From Roseateles sp049532965 (GTDB taxonomy: Bacteria; Pseudomonadota; Gammaproteobacteria; Burkholderiales; Burkholderiaceae_C): 64,000 nt of DNA. The notes below the pieces were generated by a model that was given only the letters and a program-made list of their open reading frames with translations, did no database searches and was not told the DNA's origin. The position numbers and the translations under genes are program-made. This document shows, piece after piece, positions 53,351-63,014 of the stretch. Position 1 is the stretch's first letter. Each line of letters opens with the position of its first letter. The DNA lies in NCBI RefSeq assembly GCF_049532965.1, contig NZ_CP186694.1, positions 1,736,001-1,800,000 of the forward strand, in the 5' to 3' direction.

Positions 53351-54778
53351 ATGAGCAAGCCGATGTCCCCTTCCTTCCCCCCTCGCCGGCGCGCCCTCCG
53401 GGTGGCGGGCGTGATCGCCTGTGCCGCCGCCCTGGCCGGCGGCGCCCGCCTCGCGTCCGCGCTCGAGGCGCAGCCCGCGACCCCGCCCGGCTACGGTCCC
53501 AATCCCGCATTGCCCGAGCCGCAGAAGCGCCTGGTGCCCACCATCAATGTCGCCAAGGCCGTCGGCTGGCCGGCCGACGGGCGTCCGCTCGCCGCGCCCG
53601 GTCTCACCGTCACGCGCTTCGCCGACAAGCTCGACCATCCGCGCTGGCTGCATGTGCTGCCCAACGGCGACGTGCTGATCGCCGAGACCAACGCGCCCGA
53701 TCGCCCTGACGACGCCAAAGGCCCCAAGGGCTGGATCACCAAGCAGTTCCAGAAGAAGGCGGGCGCGACCCCCAAGAGCGCCAACCGCATCACGCTGCTG
53801 CGCGACACCGACGGCGACGGCATCGCCGACCAGCGCTTCGCCTTCGCCGAGGGTCTGAACTCGCCCTTCGGCATGGCGCTGGTCGGCAACCGCTTCTACG
53901 TCGCCAACACCGATGCCGTCGTGCGTTTCGACTACGCCAACGGCCAGACCCGGCTGGCGGCAGCGCCGGTCAAGGTCGCCGACCTGCCCGGCGGCACGAT
54001 CAACCACCACTGGACCAAGAGCCTCATCGCCAACGCCGAGGGCACCAAGCTCTACGCCGGCATCGGCTCCAACAGCAACGTCGCGGAGAACGGCATCGAG
54101 AACGAACAGCGCCGGGCCGCAATCCTGGAGATCGACCTGCAGAGCGGCTCCACGCGGGTGTTCGCCTCGGGCCTGCGCAATCCGGTCGGGTTGGCGTGGG
54201 AGCCCACGAGCAAGGCCCTCTGGGTGGCGGTCAACGAACGCGACGAGCTCGGCGATGACCTGGTGCCGGACTACATCACGTCGGTGCAGGACGGCGGCTT
54301 CTACGGCTGGCCGTACAGCTGGTTCGGCAAGCATGTCGACCAGCGCGTCAAGCCGCCGCGGCCCGAACTGGTCGAGCAGGCCATCGTGCCGGACTACGCC
54401 GTGGGCGCGCACACGGCCTCGCTGGGCCTGGCGTCGGCGGACGGCAACAAGCTGACGCAGGAGTTCGCGCACGGCATGTTCATCGGCCAGCACGGATCGT
54501 GGAATCGCAAGGTGCCCTCGGGCTACAAGGTGATCTTCGTGCCCTTCGTCGGCGCCAAGCCCAGCGGCATGCCGGTGGACGTGCTGACAGGATTCCTCAA
54601 TGACAAGGGCGAGGCGATGGGCCGGCCGGTCGGCGTGGCGCTGGACCGCCAAGGGGCGCTGCTGGTGGCGGACGACGTCGGCAATGTGATCTGGCGCGTG
54701 ACGGCGGCGGGGTCCGCCGGACCGCGCGCCGCCTTCCCGGCCGCGGCCGGCGCGGCAAGCACGCCGGCATCGCGCTGA
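53351..54778 (+). CDS. PQQ-dependent sugar (sorbosone-type) dehydrogenase
   Basis: A 475-residue exported six-bladed beta-propeller of the glucose/sorbosone dehydrogenase family. A signal sequence (PPRRRALRVAGVIACAAALAG) opens it. Family blocks are LDHPRWLHVLPNGDVLIAET, SPFGMALVGNRFYVANTD, GTINHHWTKSL, ASGLRNPVGLAWEP and IGQHGSWNRKVPSGY, the last with the candidate PQQ-site His/Arg residues. GGAGAAGCCG precedes the ATG. It oxidises sugars in the periplasm, passing electrons to the respiratory chain. In the ancestral order it followed a single effector gene and the TonB receptor. Confidence 0.88.
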   Translation: MSKPMSPSFPPRRRALRVAGVIACAAALAGGARLASALEAQPATPPGYGPNPALPEPQKRLVPTINVAKAVGWPADGRPLAAPGLTVTRFADKLDHPRWLHVLPNGDVLIAETNAPDRPDDAKGPKGWITKQFQKKAGATPKSANRITLLRDTDGDGIADQRFAFAEGLNSPFGMALVGNRFYVANTDAVVRFDYANGQTRLAAAPVKVADLPGGTINHHWTKSLIANAEGTKLYAGIGSNSNVAENGIENEQRRAAILEIDLQSGSTRVFASGLRNPVGLAWEPTSKALWVAVNERDELGDDLVPDYITSVQDGGFYGWPYSWFGKHVDQRVKPPRPELVEQAIVPDYAVGAHTASLGLASADGNKLTQEFAHGMFIGQHGSWNRKVPSGYKVIFVPFVGAKPSGMPVDVLTGFLNDKGEAMGRPVGVALDRQGALLVADDVGNVIWRVTAAGSAGPRAAFPAAAGAASTPASR

Positions 54779-54805
54779 CCGCACGGCCCGCCGCGGGGCG
54801 GTGGG

Positions 54806-55000
54806 TCAATGGTGCGTCGAGGAACGCTTGGACGGCACCTTGGCGCCAGCCTTGCGGGCCTTGGACAGGCCGATCGCGACAGCCTGCTTCGGGTTGGTCA
54901 CTTTCTTGCCGCTACGGCCGCTCTTGAGCTGGCCGTGTTTTTCCTCGTGCATCGCCTTGCCGACTTCTTCCTGGGCTTTCTTGCCGTATCGCGCTGTCAT
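54806..55000 (-). CDS. DUF6496-type small basic protein
   Basis: A 64-residue Lys/Arg-rich protein: TARYGKKAQEEVGKAMHEEK, then GRSGKKVTNPKQAVAIGLSK, ending KRSSTHH. This fits the DUF6496 family, often stress-induced and plasmid- or chromosome-borne. AAGGAACCGCC precedes ATG 55000. It diverges from katE, with REP doublet 2 between. Confidence 0.75.
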   Translation of the reverse strand: MTARYGKKAQEEVGKAMHEEKHGQLKSGRSGKKVTNPKQAVAIGLSKARKAGAKVPSKRSSTHH

Positions 55001-55055
55001 GGCGGTTCCTTTCGAAGGGCCGAATGCCACGTTGCGGCAAGGCGCATGCCACGAG

Positions 55056-55170
55056 GAAGACCCTCACCCCTGCCCTCTCCCGCAAGCGGGAGAGGGAGCA
55101 AGAGGTCCGCGGGACGGAGCCGCCGCGGTCATCCCCTCTCCCCCAAGGGGGAGAGGGCGAGGGTGAGGGG
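55056..55170. repeat. REP-like doublet 2
   Basis: Two palindromes (55073-55096 perfect; 55134-55157 with CCCCC/GGGGG arms) with a 37-bp spacer, followed by CGAGGGTGAGGGG. The block aligns with 26879-26984. It lies 76 bp before the katE start, within or near its promoter region. Confidence 0.88.
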
Positions 55171-55245
55171 CCGGCGCAACGCCGAGGCACCGCCCTTGCC
55201 GAACCCACGGGCCCAGTCTTCCCCGCATTCAGTCAAGGAACCGCC

Positions 55246-57756
<2,511 letters not shown>

Positions 57757-57777
57757 GTCGGCGCCGCCACGGAGTGT

Positions 57778-57883
57778 GGCAATATAGTGCTTCTTCCTAT
57801 CGATATGGCACTTTATTTCCATTTTTCTTGACCCGGGTTCAGCAATAAAGTACCTTTCCAGCACAGTCTGGAACTTTATTGCC
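57778..57883. promoter_or_regulatory. Four HipB operator-like repeats
   Basis: Four 14-bp near-palindromic sites related to GGCAATAAAGTGCC: 57778-57791 (GGCAATATAGTGCT), 57807-57820 (GGCACTTTATTTCC), 57841-57854 (AGCAATAAAGTACC) and 57870-57883 (GGAACTTTATTGCC, adjoining the hipB ATG). Centre spacings are 29, 34 and 29 bp. This is the AT-rich exception in a GC-rich window. It fits autoregulation by the antitoxin. Confidence 0.8.
57828..57856 (+). promoter_or_regulatory. hipBA sigma-70-like promoter
   Basis: TTGACC (57828-57833), a 17-bp spacer, then TACCTT (57851-57856). The third operator-like site overlaps the spacer and -10, so a bound repressor would block polymerase. Confidence 0.55.
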
Positions 57884-58216
57884 ATGCTCACCCTGCCCGA
57901 TATCGCCGAGACGCTCAGAAGCGCCGCCCGCCGCAACGGGATGACGCAAGCCCGCCTGGCCGAATCGGCCGGCGTCTCGCCCCGCACCCTGACGCACGTG
58001 CTCAGCGGCCAGGAGGACTTCCGGGTGACGACGCTGATGGCGCTGGCCGACCAGCTCGGCCTCGCGCTGGTGCTGGTGCCCAAGGGCGCGGCGCCGGCGG
58101 TCGGCGCGGGCGAGGAGCTCCGTCCTCCGGTGCGCTCGGTGGTCACCGAGGCCCTCGAAGCGCTGCACGCCCGGCCGCCGCGCGGCGGTGCCGGCAGTGC
58201 CAAGGGCTCGGCATGA
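57884..58216 (+). CDS. hipB: HipB-type antitoxin, XRE family
   Basis: A 110-residue DNA-binding protein. The helix-turn-helix (GMTQARLAESAGVSPRTLTHVLSG) spans about residues 19-42, then DFRVTTLMALADQLGLAL. A 25-residue flexible tail follows. The start abuts the last operator-like site. It overlaps the toxin gene by ATGA. Expected to bind HipA and repress the operon. Confidence 0.88.
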   Translation: MLTLPDIAETLRSAARRNGMTQARLAESAGVSPRTLTHVLSGQEDFRVTTLMALADQLGLALVLVPKGAAPAVGAGEELRPPVRSVVTEALEALHARPPRGGAGSAKGSA

Positions 58217-59628
58217 ACGTCAAGGCGCTGGGCATCTTTCTGGGATCGCTGCGGATGGGCGTGCTGTTCCAGTACGCGCTGCCGGGCGGCGTGGTGACCA
58301 ACCGCTTTGTCGCGGACGAGGACCTGGTCCGCCGCGGCGCTGCCGCGCCGACGCTGTCGCTGTCGATGCGCGCGCCGACACCGGAACAGCAGGCGCAGCT
58401 GTGGCTGGACATCCGCTCGGCCAGCTTCAACGGCCGCCACTCCAGCAGGAACGGCTGGCTGCTGCCGGCGTTCTTCCAGAACCTGCTGCCCGAGGGGGTA
58501 TTCCGCGATCACGTGGCGGCCCTGCGCGGCTGCGCCCCGACCGATCACTTCGAGATGCTCGCCGCCTGCGGCAAGGACCTGCCCGGCAACGTCCACGCGT
58601 TGCCGGTGGAACTTTCGCGCGACGAGCTCGCCCGATACGTCACGCAGGGGCAGGATGCGCTGGAGATGTCCGTCACCGCCGACCCGCTCGACGAGGGTGT
58701 GTCGCTGTCCGGCGTCCAGCCCAAGCTCGGCGTCATCCGCGATGGCGACCGCTATGTCGGCCGGACCAAGGACCACGACACCCACATCATCGCGAAGCTG
58801 CCCGTCATCGGTCAGCCGCTGCTGCCGGAGGTCGAGGAACTGACGCTGCGGCTGGCGCGCGCCGCGGGCGTCGACACCTGCGAGGCCTCGCTGGAACCGC
58901 TGGAGCGCCTGGGCCTGGCGCATGGCTACGACCTGGGCGACGCGACGGCGCAGACCCGCTTCCTCGCGGTGACGCGCTTCGACCGATCGCCGCAGGGCCG
59001 CGTCCACGTCGAGGACTTCGCGCAGATCCTGGGCCGCATGCCCGAGGACAAGTACGGCGGCGGTCCCGACGGCGCGGAGGTCACCTACCTGGACATCGCG
59101 GCCGTGCTCAAGGCCGAGCCGTCGATGGGTGTGCCGGCCGTGCATGAACTGCTGCGCCGCATCGTCGTCAACGAGATGATCGGCAACGCCGACATGCACC
59201 TGAAGAACCTCGGCGTGCGCTATCCCGACGGCACGACGCCGACGCTGTCACCGGCCTACGACCTGGTCGCCTACGCCGTCTACCAGGGCATCCGCGGCCA
59301 CGCGCTGCGGATCCTGCCCGCGAGCTTCGTGCCGCCGAGGGCGCTCGCCGCGGGCGACGGCAGCAGCGCCAAGCCATCCATGTCGCCGGCGCTGTTGAAG
59401 GCGTTCTGCGACGCCCTGCGCATGCCGCTGAAACCCGCGGAACAGGTGATCTCGCGCTGCGTGAAGGCGGCCTACGCCACGTGGCCCGCCATGATCGAAG
59501 CGTCCGCGCTGACCGCCCAGCAGAAGCATCGCCTGATGGCCCACTTCCTCTCGCACGAACTGGTCGCGTCGCTGGCGCGCCGGGCCGAGCGGGCAGCCCT
59601 GCGCGCGGGCGCGGCCAAGGCGGCCTGA
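58213..59628 (+). CDS. hipA: HipA-type serine/threonine kinase toxin
   Basis: A 471-residue kinase-fold toxin. The phosphate-binding GVQPKLGV loop is near residue 166, the beta-strand Lys in HIIAKLP near residue 193, the catalytic loop IGNADMHLKNLG near 324 and the metal Asp in PAYDLVAYAV near 350. The N-terminal barrel (LGIFLGSLRMGVLFQYALPG) is the usual HipA N1 domain. All key residues appear present, so it should be active. In E. coli HipA phosphorylates glutamyl-tRNA synthetase and causes persistence. Confidence 0.9.
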   Translation: MNVKALGIFLGSLRMGVLFQYALPGGVVTNRFVADEDLVRRGAAAPTLSLSMRAPTPEQQAQLWLDIRSASFNGRHSSRNGWLLPAFFQNLLPEGVFRDHVAALRGCAPTDHFEMLAACGKDLPGNVHALPVELSRDELARYVTQGQDALEMSVTADPLDEGVSLSGVQPKLGVIRDGDRYVGRTKDHDTHIIAKLPVIGQPLLPEVEELTLRLARAAGVDTCEASLEPLERLGLAHGYDLGDATAQTRFLAVTRFDRSPQGRVHVEDFAQILGRMPEDKYGGGPDGAEVTYLDIAAVLKAEPSMGVPAVHELLRRIVVNEMIGNADMHLKNLGVRYPDGTTPTLSPAYDLVAYAVYQGIRGHALRILPASFVPPRALAAGDGSSAKPSMSPALLKAFCDALRMPLKPAEQVISRCVKAAYATWPAMIEASALTAQQKHRLMAHFLSHELVASLARRAERAALRAGAAKAA

Positions 59629-59648
59629 GCGGCCCGCTGCCGCGCCGG

Positions 59649-60212
59649 TCAGGCGTCCTGCTGGCGTTCGTACTCCGAGGTCTCCTGGCTGAGTTCGTCG
59701 CGCCACTGGCGCTCGAGCTCGTCGCGTCGCCGGCGCAGCGCGCTGGAGAGCGAGCGCCAGTCCACCGACGAGGCATGCGTGAGGCGCGGCAGGATGCCCT
59801 GCTCCACGTCCTTCGCGTGATGGCTGACATAGCGCCCGAGCACACCGACCAGCGGCGCGAACTGCGTCTCGTCGGCCCGCATCCGCCGCAGCTGCGACAT
59901 CAGGATGCGCACGACCAAATGCTCGATCTCGGCCTCGTTGATCAGGCGGCGTTCGATCGCGCCGATCTCCGGGCACTTGCGGACCGCCGGGTAGAACAGC
60001 TCTTCCTCGAGCGTCGCATGCACCGTCAGCAACGCGCAGGTGCGCCGCACCAGCGCCTCGCAGGACTCATGGTCCCCCTGCGCCCACAGGCGGTCGAACT
60101 GATGGAAGGCGTGCTGCGCGCGCTGGTGGTCGTCGACCAGCAGCGCCACGACCTCGTCGCGCGCGACCAGGTCGGCCCGGATCTCGCTCTGAGGAAGGAC
60201 CTGCGTTCTCAT
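59649..60212 (-). CDS. Hemerythrin-domain protein
   Basis: A 187-residue four-helix protein with the di-iron ligand series: His in LVDDHQRAQHAFHQF, His/Glu in LLTVHATLEEELFYP, His in EAEIEHLVVRIL, and His in LGRYVSHHAKDVEQGILP. It could sense or store oxygen, NO or iron. It overlaps the PAS gene by ATGA and is translated after it. The C-terminal tail is charged and helical (SALRRRRDELERQWRDEL). Confidence 0.85.
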   Translation of the reverse strand: MRTQVLPQSEIRADLVARDEVVALLVDDHQRAQHAFHQFDRLWAQGDHESCEALVRRTCALLTVHATLEEELFYPAVRKCPEIGAIERRLINEAEIEHLVVRILMSQLRRMRADETQFAPLVGVLGRYVSHHAKDVEQGILPRLTHASSVDWRSLSSALRRRRDELERQWRDELSQETSEYERQQDA

Positions 60213-60847
60213 GCGGCCACCCCCTCTTTCGCGCGTTGCCGGGCCGGCGTCGCATGATCGTCGTGATAGCGGCGGGGGCCGTCCGGATGCACGCCCGGAT
60301 CATCGGGATGCTCATGCGGTGCCTGCTCCGGCCCGGGCTCGGGCGGCTCGGCGGGCGCGGGCTCGCCCGAGCGCCGCGGCGCGTCGGGCTTCGGCGTGGC
60401 GGACGTCATCCGTTCGCCGCCGCCCCGTTCGCCTCCGCCCTCTTCCCACAGCTGCTGCCAGGACGATTCGCGCGTCGCGCCCGCGTCCATCGGCGCCTCG
60501 GCGATCCCTTCGATCACGCCCAGCGTCCGCAGCGCGCCGCTTTGCGGATCGCGGCGTCGGAAGCGCCGGTCGCGCACGCGATAGACATGCAGGTCGGCGG
60601 CGATCATGCGGTACTCCCGCACGAAGCCATCGCCGCGCGGCAGGTCGTCCGCGCAGAACGGCCGCGGCAGTTCGCCGGCGTCGGCCGGTAGCACCGCGTG
60701 ATTCCACTGGATCGGGTCGTCGAGCAGCGTCTGCGGCAACAGGCCCAGCACCTGCTCCACCGAGGCGCTGACGTGCAGCAGCCGCTGGCTCGCCACATCG
60801 GCGCACCAGACCAGGTGCCAAGGCGTCTCGAAGGGCTTGTCGTTCAT
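60209..60847 (-). CDS. PAS-domain protein with disordered Pro-rich tail
   Basis: A 212-residue soluble protein. A PAS fold (about residues 8-125: LVWCADVASQRLLHVSASVE, LGLLPQTLLDDPIQW, LRTLGVIEGIAEA) is followed by a Pro/Glu/Asp/His-rich disordered tail of about 80 residues. There is no output domain. The ATG at 60847 follows AAGGAGG. It is coupled to the hemerythrin gene, suggesting a two-protein sensor for a redox or gas signal. Confidence 0.75.
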   Translation of the reverse strand: MNDKPFETPWHLVWCADVASQRLLHVSASVEQVLGLLPQTLLDDPIQWNHAVLPADAGELPRPFCADDLPRGDGFVREYRMIAADLHVYRVRDRRFRRRDPQSGALRTLGVIEGIAEAPMDAGATRESSWQQLWEEGGGERGGGERMTSATPKPDAPRRSGEPAPAEPPEPGPEQAPHEHPDDPGVHPDGPRRYHDDHATPARQRAKEGVAA

Positions 60848-60943
60848 GGCGCGGGCCTCCTTGCCGGGCGGTCGAGGGGGTGTTGAAGGCGCTCCCGGCA
60901 ATCGGGGTGCCGCCCTCCGGAGCATGCTGATCCGGGTCATCGA

Positions 60944-61948
60944 TCAGATCGCCCCCACGCTGCCGGTCACCGGCAGCACGATGCCCGTGACGTACCCGGA
61001 GCACACCGGCGACGCCAGGAACACGTAGGCCGGCGACAGCTCCTCCGGCTGGGCCGCGCGCTTCATGTCGCTCTGCGCGCCGAACTCCGGCACCTTCTCG
61101 GCGGGAGAGTCGGCCGGGTTCAGCGGCGTCCACACCGGACCGGGCGCCACGGCGTTGACGCGGATGCCCTTGGGCAGCAGGTTCTGCGCCAGGGACTTGG
61201 TGAAGGCGTGGATCGCGCCCTTGGTCGACGCGTAATCGAGCAGCGTCGCGCTGCCCTTGAGCCCGACCACCGAGCCGGTGTTGATGATGCTGGCGCCCTG
61301 CTTCAGGTGCGGCAGCGCGGCCTGGGCCATGTGGAAGTAGCCGAAGATGTTGGTCCGGAAGGTCAGGTCCAGGCGCTCCTCGGTGATGTCCTCGAGCGAC
61401 GTCGCGTGCTCCTGGAACGCCGCGTTGTTGACCAGCACATCGAGCCGGCCGAAGCGCTGCACGACCTTCTGCACCGCTTGCCGACAGAACTCCCGGTCCT
61501 GCACATCGCCCTTGATCAGCTCGCAGCGGCGGCCTTCGGCCTCGATGTGGTGCTGGGTCTTGCGCGCGTCCTCGTCCTCGCTGAGGTACACGACCGCGAC
61601 GTCCGCACCTTCGCGCGCGAACAGCACGGCCACCGCGCGCCCGATGCCCGAATCGCCGCCCGTCACGATGGCGGTCATGCCGTCGAGCTTGCCGCTGCCG
61701 CGATAGTCGGGCGCGAGGAAGCGCGGCGCGGTCGCGAGCTCGCCTTCGTCACCCGGCTTTTGCAGGTGCTGCGCGGGGAAGCGGCCGGGCTCCTCGCGCG
61801 GGCCGGCCTGGACCGGTTCGCCCTTGCCCTTGCCGGAGGACTTGCCGCCGTCCTTCGCGGCCTGCTCGCGGTCCTTCACGTCCTGCTGGTGCTGCACCTG
61901 GCGTTGCTGTTCCGCGGTCTGTTCGGGGTTGCGTTCCTTCGTCGTCAT
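60944..61948 (-). CDS. SDR-family oxidoreductase, YghA-like
   Basis: A 334-residue classical short-chain dehydrogenase with an extra N-terminal 85 residues rich in Gln/Lys/Glu/Gly. Motifs are TGGDSGIGRAVAV near residue 94, NNAAF near 172, and the catalytic YASTK near 240. PVWTPLNPADSPAEKV and the C-terminal SGYVTGIVLPVTGSVG match the stress-associated YghA/YhdF group. ATG 61948 was chosen because the longer frame upstream lacks homology and this start matches the hydrophilic N-terminus of relatives. Substrate unknown. Confidence 0.85.
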   Translation of the reverse strand: MTTKERNPEQTAEQQRQVQHQQDVKDREQAAKDGGKSSGKGKGEPVQAGPREEPGRFPAQHLQKPGDEGELATAPRFLAPDYRGSGKLDGMTAIVTGGDSGIGRAVAVLFAREGADVAVVYLSEDEDARKTQHHIEAEGRRCELIKGDVQDREFCRQAVQKVVQRFGRLDVLVNNAAFQEHATSLEDITEERLDLTFRTNIFGYFHMAQAALPHLKQGASIINTGSVVGLKGSATLLDYASTKGAIHAFTKSLAQNLLPKGIRVNAVAPGPVWTPLNPADSPAEKVPEFGAQSDMKRAAQPEELSPAYVFLASPVCSGYVTGIVLPVTGSVGAI

Positions 61949-62133
61949 GGGGGTACTCCTTGGATCGGTCGTCGATCCCCCACATCGGCAAGACGCGGAC
62001 CGGCGCAGCGGACCGATCGAACACATCCGGAAACGAGCGCGTGACACCCGCGTGGAAAACGCCGGCAACGCCGACAACGCCGATGGCATCGGGCGCGCCG
62101 CTTGCAGGCGGTGCTCATCGACAAGGACCGCCC

Positions 62134-62346
62134 ATGCATCATTCCGCCCTGCCGCTGCGTGCGCACACCGTGCCGCCCAGCCCGCCGCATCCGAACGAGG
62201 TGCCGTTCGTGCCGCCCCCGCCGCACGGGCCGGTGCCGGAGCCGGACAGCGACCCGCCCGACGTCATCGATCCGCCGATCCCGGGCGAGAACCCTGTGCC
62301 CGTGCGGGAGCCGCCCTACATGCCGCCGCCCACCGCGATCAATTGA
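62134..62346 (+). CDS. Small proline-rich protein, unknown
   Basis: A 70-residue protein with about a third Pro (PPSPPHPNEVPFVPPPPHGP, PPDVIDPPIPGENP). No hydrophobic core or signal peptide. ACAAGGACCGCCC precedes the ATG. Short Pro-rich ORFs with this motif style are seen beside stress genes in Burkholderiales; no function is known. Confidence 0.55.
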   Translation: MHHSALPLRAHTVPPSPPHPNEVPFVPPPPHGPVPEPDSDPPDVIDPPIPGENPVPVREPPYMPPPTAIN

Positions 62347-62453
62347 GCGTGCGGTCTCCGCCACCTCGTTCGAAGTGAGGTCCGCACCAGCCTTGGGCGG
62401 CACGGCGATTGCCAGTGGCAGGGGCTTGTTTCTCTCTGTCACAGGAGTCGCCT

Positions 62454-63014
62454 TTGTTGAATGCATTGCTGCTCCCGGCCCTGCGCCGGGCGTGCGCCGA
62501 CGGCGTGTTGGCCAGCCTGTTCTCGGGCTTGGCGCTGTTGCGCGGCAGCCGGTCCGATCATGCGCATCTGGTCGGCCGTTCCGAGTACCGCGTCGGCCGT
62601 CCGCCGCTGAAGTCCTCCGCCGCCGACCTGGCCCTGCACACGGCCACCGGGCTGGTGTGGGGCGCGTTGTATGACCGCCTGCGGGCGGTGCGGCACCGTC
62701 CCACGCGTGGCAACGCCGTGATCGATGCGTTGCTGCTGACGGCGGTCGCGGCCGGTGTCGATCGCGTGGTCACGCCGAGCGTCCTGACGCCGGGCGCCGA
62801 CAAGCGCGCCACGCTGGCGGGCACGCGGCCCCCGTCGACGGCCAGCCTGCTGATGATCTACGGCGGGTTCGCCGCCGGGCTCGCGCTGGGCGGCATGCAT
62901 GCGCTGCGGGGCCATCCGGCCGCAAATGCCGACGACATGGAACCCGGCCCCGACGACGAGGACTCCGATGTCCTGGCAGAACCCGCGCCCCGCCGCGCGG
63001 GCGGCCGGGCATGA
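62454..63014 (+). CDS. Membrane protein, unknown, coupled to trehalose-phosphate synthase
   Basis: A 186-residue protein with hydrophobic segments near residues 14-28 (ADGVLASLFSGLALL), 57-72, 92-108 and 138-155 (LLMIYGGFAAGLALGG). The C-terminus is acidic. The start is TTG 62454 with AGGAG six bases before; there is no in-frame ATG nearby. The stop overlaps the next start (ATGA), so it is made together with the trehalose-6-phosphate synthase and may help anchor it. Confidence 0.6.
   Translation: MLNALLLPALRRACADGVLASLFSGLALLRGSRSDHAHLVGRSEYRVGRPPLKSSAADLALHTATGLVWGALYDRLRAVRHRPTRGNAVIDALLLTAVAAGVDRVVTPSVLTPGADKRATLAGTRPPSTASLLMIYGGFAAGLALGGMHALRGHPAANADDMEPGPDDEDSDVLAEPAPRRAGGRA

Larger units (their letters stand above)
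51027..53418. repeat. Tandem duplication C/D, unit 2
   Basis: The second unit of the 2.4-kb duplication. It begins with the truncated TonB receptor start and ends where the intact sugar dehydrogenase diverges from its remnant copy (53418). Confidence 0.92.
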
